A stretch of DNA of 40,491 nucleotides, taken from the NCBI GenBank assembly GCA_945898215.1, contig CAMDHY010000029.1, forward strand, positions 1 through 40,491, written 5' to 3'. Under the pieces are notes generated by a model. That model was not told the DNA's origin. It was given only the letters and a program-made list of their open reading frames with translations, and searched no databases. The translations under genes and the position numbers were made by a program. Of this stretch, positions 7,729-15,417 are shown in pieces. The DNA comes from Pseudoxanthobacter soli DSM 19599 (GTDB lineage: Bacteria > Pseudomonadota > Alphaproteobacteria > Rhizobiales > Segnochrobactraceae). Each line of letters starts with the position of its first letter. Positions within the stretch are counted from its first letter, which is position 1.

Positions 7729-9443
7729 CCGCCGCCGGCGCCAGGATCGCGGCAGATCTCGCGCCGGACGCGCCGCGGGAGATCGCGGCGATCGAGGCGC
7801 TGCTGGCGGGGAAGGACCACGCGGCGGCCGAGGCGCGCCTCGACGCGGCGCTGGCGCGCTGGCCGGGGGAAGTGCGGCTGCATTTCCTGACGGGCGAACT
7901 CCTCGCCGCCACCGGGCGGCCGGCGGAGGCGGAGGCGGTCTATGCCGCCGCCTTCGAGCGCTTCCCGGCGAACGCCTGGGCGCCGGTGCGGCTCGTCCGC
8001 CAGCAGCTCGCGAACGGCGACGCGGCGCGGGCGCGGGAGACCTTCGCGCGCCTCGTCTGGCGCGACGAGCCGGCCGAGCCGGCGCTGCCGCTGCTGACCC
8101 AGCTCACCACCGCGACGACGGACGCGGCCGTCCGCGAGGCCTTCCTCAATGGGCTCAGGCGTGGCACGCCGGCCGACCGCTTCGTCATCGTCAAGCTCGC
8201 GGCGCTCGCCTTCCGCCGCCACGACAAGCGGGCGGCGGCGCGGCTGTTCGACGAGGCGGCGGCGCTCGGGCCGCTGCCGGCCGAGAGCGTCGTGCTGCAG
8301 CTCGAGCTGATGGTGGTTGAGGCGCGCTTCAACGAGGCGCTGGCGCTGTCGCAGGCGATGGTGGCGCGCCACCCCGAGCGCGCCGACCTGATGCGCAAGG
8401 CGGTGCAGGCGGCCTTCTTCGCCAACCGCTCCGACGATCTCGTGCGGCTGCTGCAGGCGGCGATCGCCCGCTGGCCGGACGACTGGTTCATGGTCTTCCG
8501 CTACAACCGCTCCGCCGCGCCCATCGACATCGACCGCGCGCTCTATCTGCGCCTCGCCGAGCGGGAGACGGCGATGGCGGGCGACGAGCGCTGGAGCTTC
8601 CAGTTCGCCGTCGCGGCGCTGCGCCACCAGGAGAGCGCGCGGGCGCTCGCGATCCTCGACCGCCTCGATCGCACGGGGCCGGTGGCGCACATGTCGGAGC
8701 CGCTGCGCAAGGCCTTCGCGGCGCGGCCGGTGGGCGCCTGGACGAACCCGCGCGGCGTCTCCAACGACCCGGCCGCCGACGTGCAGGTGGTTCGCACGCC
8801 CGGCGCCAGCGCGGTCCTCGTCGTCTTCGCCGGCGTGCAGAACGGCTTCAGCTACCTGCCGTTCTCCCACGCCGACGTGCTGTTCGCGCCCCACCCCGTC
8901 CACGTCGTCTACCTGCGCGACCGCCGCAACCGCAGCTTCCAGACGGGCGTCGCCGGGCTCGGGGCCGACGAGGCGGAGACGGTGGCGGGGCTGCGCCGGC
9001 TGCAGGCGGAGCTCGGTGGCCTGCCGATGATGACGACCGGCTCATCAGTCGGCGGCGTTGCGGCAACGCGCTACGGCACGCTCTCGGGCGCCGCGGCGGT
9101 GATCTCGTTCGCCGCCCCGGTGCACCTGCGCGACGACGCCGGCCACGAGGAGGCGCCGGTGTCGCGCACCAACTATCGCGGCGCCATGCTGACGGCGCTC
9201 GCCGGCAACGACGACCGCCTGCTCGACGTCATCGCCGCCGCGCCCGCCACCCGCATCCACCAGTGCTACGGCACCGGCTACGCGCCGGACGTGGCGACGG
9301 CCGAGTTGATGCGGCCGCTCGAAAACGTCAAACTCGTGCCGGTGGAGGGCTGCGCCGACCATTTCGTGCTCGAGCACATGATCGCCGACGGCAGCTTCGA
9401 CGCCCTGATCGGGCGCGTCGTCGCCGAGATCGCGGCGGGCTGA
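7725..9443 (+). CDS. TPR-like repeat protein with C-terminal alpha/beta-hydrolase-like domain
   Basis: A 572-residue protein in two parts. Residues about 1-300 are alanine- and leucine-rich helices in TPR-like pairs (for example ALLAGKDHAAAEARLDAALA and GELLAATGRPAEAEAVYAAA). Residues about 350-572 look like an alpha/beta hydrolase: strand VLVVFAGVQNGF near 360, a nucleophile-elbow motif G-S-S-V-G at 439-443 with Ser441 as candidate nucleophile, and a late VEGCADHFVLEHM segment that could hold the catalytic histidine. The GTG at 7725 overlaps the upstream TGA (GTGA), so translation is probably coupled. No signal peptide is seen. It sits between two pyruvyl-transferase paralogues and just before an acyl carrier protein gene. 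An esterase, acyltransferase or thioesterase acting on the acylated glycan is one reading, but this is inference. Confidence 0.7.
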   Translation: MTAAGARIAADLAPDAPREIAAIEALLAGKDHAAAEARLDAALARWPGEVRLHFLTGELLAATGRPAEAEAVYAAAFERFPANAWAPVRLVRQQLANGDAARARETFARLVWRDEPAEPALPLLTQLTTATTDAAVREAFLNGLRRGTPADRFVIVKLAALAFRRHDKRAAARLFDEAAALGPLPAESVVLQLELMVVEARFNEALALSQAMVARHPERADLMRKAVQAAFFANRSDDLVRLLQAAIARWPDDWFMVFRYNRSAAPIDIDRALYLRLAERETAMAGDERWSFQFAVAALRHQESARALAILDRLDRTGPVAHMSEPLRKAFAARPVGAWTNPRGVSNDPAADVQVVRTPGASAVLVVFAGVQNGFSYLPFSHADVLFAPHPVHVVYLRDRRNRSFQTGVAGLGADEAETVAGLRRLQAELGGLPMMTTGSSVGGVAATRYGTLSGAAAVISFAAPVHLRDDAGHEEAPVSRTNYRGAMLTALAGNDDRLLDVIAAAPATRIHQCYGTGYAPDVATAELMRPLENVKLVPVEGCADHFVLEHMIADGSFDALIGRVVAEIAAG

Positions 9444-9447
9444 GCCG

Positions 9448-10752
9448 ATGCCGCCGGCCAGCGCCCCGCCCTCCAACGGCCGCCGGGTGTTCATCACCGG
9501 CATGTTCGACATGGCGAACTATGGCGACCTCATGTTCCCGCTGATCGCGCAGCAGCGGCTGGCCGCGGCTGGCGTCGAGGTGGTGGCGGTGGCACCGCGC
9601 GGCGGCCCGCCGCCGCTGCCGGGCGCCCTGCCCTCGCTCGGGCTTGCGGAGATGTTCGAGAGCGAGCAACGCGTCGATGCGGTGATGATCGGCGGCGGCT
9701 ACATCATCCACACCTTCCCGCTCACCTTCATCGAAGACTACGACGCCGGCGCGGTGACCGACTGGGGCGGCGCCGGCCTCTGGCTCGGGGCGACGCTCGC
9801 CGGCGCGCTCCACGATGTGCCGGTCGTCTGGAACGCACCCGGCGTGCCCTTCCCGCTGCGGCGCTCGCAGGCCGGCGCTGTCGCTGCGGCGATGAGGGCC
9901 GCCGACTACGTATCGCTGCGCGACCGTGGTGCCGCCGATCTCATCGGCGCGCCGGACGACGTCGAGGTGATGATCGTCCCCGATACCGTCACCGACCTCC
10001 CGCGGCTGTGGCCACGCCGGCAGCTCGAGGCGGACTTCGCCGGCCTGATCGCCCGCAAGGGAGGCACGGCGGACGATCGCCACGTGACGATCCATCTCCG
10101 TCGCCGCTCGGTCGCCGGCGTGCCGCTTGCCGGGATCGCCGCCGAGATCGACCGCTTCGCCGCAACCACGGGGCTGGTTCCGATCCTGGTCGCCGTCGGC
10201 GAGAGCCACGATGACCCGGCGCTCGCGCGCGCGATCTCGACGCTGATCACGGCCCGGCACGTGCTGCTCGACGATCCGCGGGACTTGCGCGAGATCACGG
10301 CGGCGCTGGCCTTCGCGGCGCTCTATGTCGGGGCGTCGCTGCACGGATACGTGGCGAGCGTCGCCTACGGCGCTCCGGCCGTGCTGCTGGCACGGCCGAG
10401 CTACCGCAAGTTCGGCGGCTTCCTCGAGCATACCGGGCGGGCCGCCGATCTCGCCCGCGACTGGCCCGGCGCCTTCGCGCGCGCGGTCGTCAGGCTGGAC
10501 GAGGGCACGGTGGCGTTTCCCGCGGGCCTAAGCGAGCGCCTCGATGCGCACTGGCAGCGGATCGCGGCGATCATCACCGGGGGCGGCGAGAAGACGAATC
10601 CTCGCCGGGCCTTGCTCGAGGAGGCCCGCCTTCGGGCCGGAGCGGGCGCCGACGGGGCCGCGCTGGTGCGGGCGCTGGCGGCGGCTCCGCCATCCGACGG
10701 CACGGACGACACGGGGGTGTCAGCGCGACCCGTCGAGACAATGCGAGCATGA
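9448..10752 (+). CDS. polysaccharide pyruvyl transferase family protein, second paralogue
   Basis: A 434-residue paralogue of the protein at 6454-7728. It begins after a short Pro/Ser leader with VFITGMFDMANYGDLMFPLI (about residues 14-33), then AVMIGGGYIIHTFPL near 77, VVWNAPGVPFPLR near 126, IVPDTVTDLPRLWPRR near 175, and the C-terminal GASLHGYVASVAYG near 294. It matches the other paralogue motif by motif but has clearly diverged, with a different C-terminal tail of alanine-rich helix. This suggests an old duplication with separate substrates, not a redundant copy. The gene starts 4 nt after the hydrolase gene and ends 10 nt before the acyl carrier protein gene. No membrane segments are visible. 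Confidence 0.83.
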   Translation: MPPASAPPSNGRRVFITGMFDMANYGDLMFPLIAQQRLAAAGVEVVAVAPRGGPPPLPGALPSLGLAEMFESEQRVDAVMIGGGYIIHTFPLTFIEDYDAGAVTDWGGAGLWLGATLAGALHDVPVVWNAPGVPFPLRRSQAGAVAAAMRAADYVSLRDRGAADLIGAPDDVEVMIVPDTVTDLPRLWPRRQLEADFAGLIARKGGTADDRHVTIHLRRRSVAGVPLAGIAAEIDRFAATTGLVPILVAVGESHDDPALARAISTLITARHVLLDDPRDLREITAALAFAALYVGASLHGYVASVAYGAPAVLLARPSYRKFGGFLEHTGRAADLARDWPGAFARAVVRLDEGTVAFPAGLSERLDAHWQRIAAIITGGGEKTNPRRALLEEARLRAGAGADGAALVRALAAAPPSDGTDDTGVSARPVETMRA

Positions 10753-10762
10753 GGAACAAGGC

Positions 10763-11071
10763 GTGACAGCGAACCGTCTACCCATCGATTCGGAGACTCT
10801 CAGGACGTGGCTCGTCAATTACATAAGCTCCGTTCTTGATCTTCCGGCCGAAGGCTTTCCGACCGCGGCGCGCTTCGATTCCTTCGGGCTCGATTCGGTC
10901 GAGGCGGTGGTGATGGCAGGCGTGCTGGAGGAGGAGTTCCGCGTGCCGGTTGACCCGATTCAGTTCTTCGAGAACCCGAGCATTGAGGCCTTCGTTGCCG
11001 CCCATGCCAGCGACGGCACGGGACCGGCCGGCGCACCGGCGGGTAGCGGCGTGCCAGAGCCGACAGCATGA
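10763..11071 (+). CDS. acyl carrier protein, free-standing
   Basis: A 102-residue acyl carrier protein. The phosphopantetheine attachment motif is F-G-L-D-S-V-E-A, with Ser45 as the modified residue. Helix I is LRTWLVNYISSVLDL and helix III falls around FFENPSIEAFVAAH. A glycine- and proline-rich tail of about 20 residues follows the domain and could be a flexible tether. The GTG start at 10763 is preceded by GAGGAACAAG, a reasonable binding site. The next gene overlaps its stop by 4 nt. A separate ACP beside a fatty acyl-AMP ligase, P450 and dioxygenases suggests that it holds an acyl chain while those enzymes act. It does not look like the housekeeping AcpP, which normally lies among fatty-acid synthesis genes. 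Confidence 0.9.
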   Translation: MTANRLPIDSETLRTWLVNYISSVLDLPAEGFPTAARFDSFGLDSVEAVVMAGVLEEEFRVPVDPIQFFENPSIEAFVAAHASDGTGPAGAPAGSGVPEPTA

Positions 11072-11973
11072 GCGCAGCCGGCCCATCGCCGGACGTTTCC
11101 CTCGTGGTGGTTTGCCACGAGATGGCGCGCGAGCTGCCGCGCACGATCCTATCGCTGTCGCCGCCCTACCAGCGCCTCGACCCGGCGCTGCGGGTGGAGA
11201 TCGTCGTCGTCGACAACGGCTCGGCCGTGCCGCCGGACGAGGGTGCACTGTCGGCCCTGGGCGCGCCGGTGCGGGTGCTGCACTGCTCGCGGGTGACGCC
11301 GTCGCCGGTCCGGGCCGTCAACGAGGGGATCGCCGCCTCCCGTGCGCCCCTCGTCGGCGTCTGGATCGACGGCGCCCGGCTCGCCTCGCCCGGACTCGTG
11401 CAGGCGTGTGTCAACGCGGCGCGCCGGCATCCGCGGGCGGTGGTGGCGCCGCTCAACTGGCAGCTCGGACCGAAGCGGCAGTATCTCAGCGCCGAGGACG
11501 GCTACGACCGGGCCGGCGAGGACGCCCTCCTCGCCTCGATCGGCTGGCCGGAGGACGGCTACCGCCTGTTCGACATCGCCACCTGCGAGGTCCGCGACCC
11601 GCCGACGGGGCCGCTCCTCGAAAGCAATGCGCTGTTCCTGTCGCGCGCCCTGTGGGACGAGCTCGGCGGCTACGACGAGGCCTTCACGGAGCCGGGCGGC
11701 GGCATGGTCAATCCCGATACGCTGACGCGGGCGCTGGCGCTGCCGGGCACCCAGCTCATCCGCATCGTCGGCGAGGCGAGCTTCCACCAGATCCACGGCG
11801 GGCTCTCGACGAGCTCGATCGCGGCGGCCCTCGATCTCGTGAAGGCCGGCAGCCAGGCCTACCTCCGCCGCCGCGGCCGCCCGCCGGCGCCGGTGCGTGA
11901 GGTCGGCTGGCTGCACCGAGCCGAGCGGCCCGGTGTAGCCGCGGGATTTGTCGCGTCCGCCGGGAGCGCCTAG
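11068..11973 (+). CDS. family 2-like glycosyltransferase
   Basis: A 301-residue GT-A fold enzyme. The N-terminus has the typical VSLVVVCHEMARELPRTILS (about residues 10-29), then VEIVVVDNGS near 46. In place of a classical DxD motif it carries VGVWIDGARLASPG near residues 93-106, a variant seen in some GT2-like proteins. The acceptor-side segment LLESNALFLSRALWDELGGY and a following GGGMVNPDTLTRAL are clear. The ATG overlaps the ACP stop codon. No membrane helices are seen, so it is probably cytoplasmic or peripheral. Donor and acceptor are unknown. The missing DxD raises the possibility of altered metal use. Confidence 0.82.
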   Translation: MSAAGPSPDVSLVVVCHEMARELPRTILSLSPPYQRLDPALRVEIVVVDNGSAVPPDEGALSALGAPVRVLHCSRVTPSPVRAVNEGIAASRAPLVGVWIDGARLASPGLVQACVNAARRHPRAVVAPLNWQLGPKRQYLSAEDGYDRAGEDALLASIGWPEDGYRLFDIATCEVRDPPTGPLLESNALFLSRALWDELGGYDEAFTEPGGGMVNPDTLTRALALPGTQLIRIVGEASFHQIHGGLSTSSIAAALDLVKAGSQAYLRRRGRPPAPVREVGWLHRAERPGVAAGFVASAGSA

Positions 11974-12016
11974 TTTGAGCGGTCCAGCGGACGTGAGAAA
12001 CGAGGAGCGGCCGGCC

Positions 12017-12868
12017 GTGGCGGCCACCCTGAGCCCCGAGGACGTGGCGCGCTTCCGGCGCGACGGCGTCGTCTTTCCGTTGCGGGCGATGGAGCCCGCG
12101 GAGGCGGCCGACCGGCTCGCCCGGCTGGAGGCGATCGAGGCCGCCCGCTTCGGCCGCCTGCCGCCGGCACTCGCCCTGAAGCCGCATTTGCTGATCCCGT
12201 GGCTGTGGGACCTCGTGCACGACCCGCGGGTGCTCGACCCGGTCGAGGCGGTGCTCGGGCCGGACATCCTGTGCTGGGCCTCGAGCTTCTTCAACAAGCA
12301 GCCCGGCACCCCCGATCATGTGCCCTGGCACCAGGACGCCACCTACTGGGGTCTCGCGCGGCCCGACGCGCTGACGGCCTGGATCGCCTTCACGCCGAGC
12401 GTCGCCGAGAACGGCTGCATGCGCGTGGTCCCCGGCAGCCACCGGACGGCGCTGCCGCACGGCGACAGCGGCGACCGCTCCAACATGCTGCTCGGGCGCG
12501 AGGAAATCCTCGTCGAGGTGGACGAGGCCGACGCCGTCGACGTGGTGCTGGCGCCCGGCGAGATGTCGCTCCACCACCTCCTGACGGTGCACGGCTCGCG
12601 GCCGAACGGTTCGGCGATGCGCCGCGTCGGCTTCGCCGTGCGCTACATCGCCGGCGACCTGAAGCAGACAGGCGACGTGCGCGGTTCGGCGACGCTGGTG
12701 CGCGGCCGCGACCACGGCACCTTCGACCTCGAGCGGGCGCCGGAGGGCGAGTTCGAGCCGACGGCGCTCGCAGAGCACCGGCAGGTGCTGCGCCGCTTCA
12801 TGGGGTTGGTCACCAGCGAAATTCGCCAGTCCCGCCCCTCCCCCGGAACGGACGGCGTGCCGGAATGA
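12017..12868 (+). CDS. PhyH-type Fe(II)/2-oxoglutarate dioxygenase, first paralogue
   Basis: A 283-residue member of the phytanoyl-CoA dioxygenase family, which hydroxylates small or carrier-bound substrates with Fe(II), O2 and 2-oxoglutarate. The iron-binding H-x-D is in PWHQDATYWGL (about residues 103-113); the distal histidine is in LHHLLTVHGSRPNGS, and the 2-oxoglutarate-binding arginine is probably in the MRRVGFAVRY segment. The GTG at 12017, with GAGGAG 9 nt upstream, makes the N-terminus (VAATLSPEDVARFRRDG) align with the second paralogue (MAGLTREQRDAFERDG). TTG 11975 and GTG 11993 are weaker in-frame alternatives. The stop overlaps the FAAL start. Substrate is unknown; an ACP-bound acyl chain or a sugar are both possible. 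Confidence 0.88.
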   Translation: MAATLSPEDVARFRRDGVVFPLRAMEPAEAADRLARLEAIEAARFGRLPPALALKPHLLIPWLWDLVHDPRVLDPVEAVLGPDILCWASSFFNKQPGTPDHVPWHQDATYWGLARPDALTAWIAFTPSVAENGCMRVVPGSHRTALPHGDSGDRSNMLLGREEILVEVDEADAVDVVLAPGEMSLHHLLTVHGSRPNGSAMRRVGFAVRYIAGDLKQTGDVRGSATLVRGRDHGTFDLERAPEGEFEPTALAEHRQVLRRFMGLVTSEIRQSRPSPGTDGVPE

Positions 12869-14571
12869 CGGCGATCCCGCCCCGGACGGAGCACACCGCG
12901 GCCGAACCGCTGCTGGCGGCATTGCGCCGTCATGCGCGGGCGCGCGGCGACCATGACGCGGTGCGCTTCCTCGCCCGCGGCGAGGCCGTCACCGACCGCC
13001 TGACCTATGCCGAGATGATGACGGCGGTGGACGAGACCGCCGCAGGCCTCATCGCCGAGGGCGCCGCCAGGCGGCCGGTCGTGCTGGCGCTCGGGCCGGG
13101 AACGCGCTTCGTCGTCACCTTCCTCGCCTGCCTCAGGGCCGGCGCCATCGCGGTGACGGTGCCCTATCCGGCCGTGGCGGCAAACCGCGAGCGCTTTGCC
13201 GCCGTGGTGGCGGACTGCCGCCCCTTCGCGGTGGTGAGCGAAACGGCGGACGAGGCGTTGCCGGGCCTGCCCGAGGGCACCCGCCGGCTCGTCGCCGGCG
13301 CGCTGCGGCAGCCACAAGCAGGCGCGCTGCCGCCGGAGGCCGGAGCCGACGCGCTCGCCCTGGTGCAGTATAGCTCCGGCTCGACGCGGGCCCCGCGCGG
13401 CGTCGCCATCACCCACGGCAACATCGCCGCCGCCGAGCGGATGATCCGGGCGGCGATGCAGGCCGACGAGGACAACGTCACCGTCTCCTGGCTGCCTCCC
13501 TTTCACGACATGGGGCTGATCGGCTCGATCCTGCATCCGCTCTATGTCGGCGGCGTCTCGGTGCTGATGCCCCCGAACGCCTTCCTGCAGAAGCCGATGC
13601 GCTGGCTCAAGACGATCAGCGAGCACCGCGCGACGATCGCCGGCGGGCCGAACTTCGGCTTCGACCTTTGCGTTCGGCGGGCCCCGGCGGATGGCGGCAC
13701 GGAGGGGCTCGACCTTTCGAGCTGGAAGGTCGCCTTCTGTGGCTCCGAGCCGGTGCGGGCAGCGACGCTGAGAGCCTTCGCCGACCGCTTCGCCGGGGCC
13801 GGCTTCGACCCGGCGGCACTGATGCCCTGCTACGGCCTCGCCGAGGCGACGCTGCTGGTCTCGGCCCGTCTCTACGGCACCGGCGTCGCAGAGTTCGCCA
13901 CGGTCGGCATCGACACGGCGGCGGCACCGCTGTCGCGCGTCTCCTGCGGCGTCACCCCGCCCGGCTGCATCCTGCGGCTCAGACCGATCGAGGGGGCGGC
14001 GGCGAAGGCGGTCGGGGCACCGGAGATCGGCGAGGTGTGCATCGGCGGCCCCCATATCGCGCTCGGCACCTGGTCGGGCGCCCATCAGGCCGTGGTTCCC
14101 TTCGAGGCGGCGTTCACGTCCCAGGAGGGCGAGCGACTGCTGCCGACGGGCGACGTCGGGGCGCTCGCTGGCGGCGAGATCGCCATCGTCGACCGCATCA
14201 AGGACATCGTCGCCGTCTACGGCCGCAAGTTGCACGCCGTCGATGTCGAGGACACGGTGCTGGGCGAGCCGGGGGCGGAGGTCGTCGCGGCGGCGGCGTT
14301 CGCGGTGCCGGTCGACGGGCGCGAGACGCTGGCGCTGTTGTGCGAGATCCGGACGCGCGACCTCGCCGGCCTCGACCGCACCGCGCGGATGGCGCAGCTT
14401 CGCGACCGGGTGGCGCAGGCGCACGGCGTCGTGCCCGTGGTCGGGCTGCTCACCCACGGGGCGCTGCCACGCACCTCGAGCGGCAAGATCCAGCGCCAGC
14501 GGGCGCGGGCGCTATTCCTCACCGGCGGGCTCCGGCTCGCGGCGGCGACCGGCACCGACGCGGCCGCGTGA
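12865..14571 (+). CDS. fatty acyl-AMP ligase (FAAL-type adenylation enzyme)
   Basis: A 568-residue adenylate-forming enzyme. FAALs activate a fatty acid as acyl-AMP and pass it to an acyl carrier protein, not to free CoA. The P-loop is VQYSSGSTRAPRGVAITHGN near residue 168. The characteristic WLPPFHDMGLIGSILHPLY follows near 210, then the YGLAEATLLVSA motif near 322. The segment IVDRIKDIVAVYGRKLHAVD is the hinge, and the C-terminal catalytic lysine is in RTSSGKIQRQRAR. The HDMGLIG motif and overall similarity favour FAAL over acyl-CoA synthetase; whether the CoA-excluding insertion is present cannot be settled by eye. The gene overlaps the upstream dioxygenase stop by 4 nt. The ACP at 10763 is the obvious acceptor. 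Confidence 0.9.
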   Translation: MTAIPPRTEHTAAEPLLAALRRHARARGDHDAVRFLARGEAVTDRLTYAEMMTAVDETAAGLIAEGAARRPVVLALGPGTRFVVTFLACLRAGAIAVTVPYPAVAANRERFAAVVADCRPFAVVSETADEALPGLPEGTRRLVAGALRQPQAGALPPEAGADALALVQYSSGSTRAPRGVAITHGNIAAAERMIRAAMQADEDNVTVSWLPPFHDMGLIGSILHPLYVGGVSVLMPPNAFLQKPMRWLKTISEHRATIAGGPNFGFDLCVRRAPADGGTEGLDLSSWKVAFCGSEPVRAATLRAFADRFAGAGFDPAALMPCYGLAEATLLVSARLYGTGVAEFATVGIDTAAAPLSRVSCGVTPPGCILRLRPIEGAAAKAVGAPEIGEVCIGGPHIALGTWSGAHQAVVPFEAAFTSQEGERLLPTGDVGALAGGEIAIVDRIKDIVAVYGRKLHAVDVEDTVLGEPGAEVVAAAAFAVPVDGRETLALLCEIRTRDLAGLDRTARMAQLRDRVAQAHGVVPVVGLLTHGALPRTSSGKIQRQRARALFLTGGLRLAAATGTDAAA

Positions 14572-14585
14572 TGGGAGATCGAGCG

Positions 14586-15416
14586 ATGGCAGGACTGACG
14601 CGGGAGCAGCGGGACGCCTTCGAGCGGGACGGCTTCGTCGCACCCGTCGACGTGCTCGGCCCCGAGGAGGTGGCAGGCCACCTCGCCAGCCTCGAGGCGC
14701 TGGAGGCGGCCCGCGCCGGCCGGCTGCCGCCGTCGATGAACGCCAAGCCGCATCTCCTCGTCCGCTGGCTGTGGGACCTCGTGCACGACCCGCGCATCGT
14801 CGAGCCGGTGGCCGACCTGCTCGGACCGGACCTGCTCTGCTGGGGCACGAGCTTCATCTCGAAGAGCGGCAAGGACGAGAAGTTCGTTTCCTGGCACCAG
14901 GATGCGACGCACTGGAAGCTCGCCGAGCCGCGCGCCGTCACCGCCTGGCTGGCGCTGACCCCGAGCCGGCGCGACAACGGCTGCGTTCGATTCCTGGCCG
15001 GCAGCCACCGGACGGTCGTGCCGCACGAGGACACGTCCGATCCCGACAACCTGCTCGGCCGGCGCGAACGGGTGCTCGCCGATCTCGACGAGGTGAGTGC
15101 CGTCGACGCGGAGCTCGCGCCGGGGCAGATGTCGATCCACCACGCCCTCGTCATCCACGGCTCGGAGCCGAACCGCAGCGGCGGCCGGCGCACCGGCTTC
15201 GCCATCCGCTACCTGCCGGCCGAGGTCGCGCAGGCCGATGGCCGGCAGAACTTCGCCACCCTGGTGCGCGGCCGCGACCACGGCACCTTCGCGCTCGAGA
15301 CCGGGCCCGAGGCCGACTTCCACCCCGATGCGGTCAAGCGCCACGCGCAGTCGATCCGCGCCGGCATGCGGGTGATCTTCGAGGGTGCCACAGACCGCCG
15401 GGCCGCGGGGGGCTGA
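14586..15416 (+). CDS. PhyH-type Fe(II)/2-oxoglutarate dioxygenase, second paralogue
   Basis: A 276-residue paralogue of the protein at 12017-12868. The iron ligands are in SWHQDATHWKL (about residues 104-114) and in the distal IHHALVIHGSEPNRS; a C-terminal VRGRDHGTFALE is shared almost exactly with the first copy (VRGRDHGTFDLE). The segment KPHLLVRWLWDLVHDPR near residue 52 is also common to both. ATG 14586 has GGAG 8 nt upstream and matches the paralogue's N-terminus; an ATG at 14571, overlapping the FAAL stop, would add five residues. Two related dioxygenases directly either side of one FAAL suggest two successive or position-specific oxidations of one acyl substrate, but this is inference. 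Confidence 0.88.
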   Translation: MAGLTREQRDAFERDGFVAPVDVLGPEEVAGHLASLEALEAARAGRLPPSMNAKPHLLVRWLWDLVHDPRIVEPVADLLGPDLLCWGTSFISKSGKDEKFVSWHQDATHWKLAEPRAVTAWLALTPSRRDNGCVRFLAGSHRTVVPHEDTSDPDNLLGRRERVLADLDEVSAVDAELAPGQMSIHHALVIHGSEPNRSGGRRTGFAIRYLPAEVAQADGRQNFATLVRGRDHGTFALETGPEADFHPDAVKRHAQSIRAGMRVIFEGATDRRAAGG

Positions 15417-15417
15417 G

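Noticed and set aside
12199-12864. Upstream extension of the FAAL frame by about 220 codons
   Set aside because: The extension is Arg-rich, overlaps the dioxygenase gene in another frame and has no similarity to adenylating enzymes. ATG 12865 with its 4-nt overlap is the natural start.
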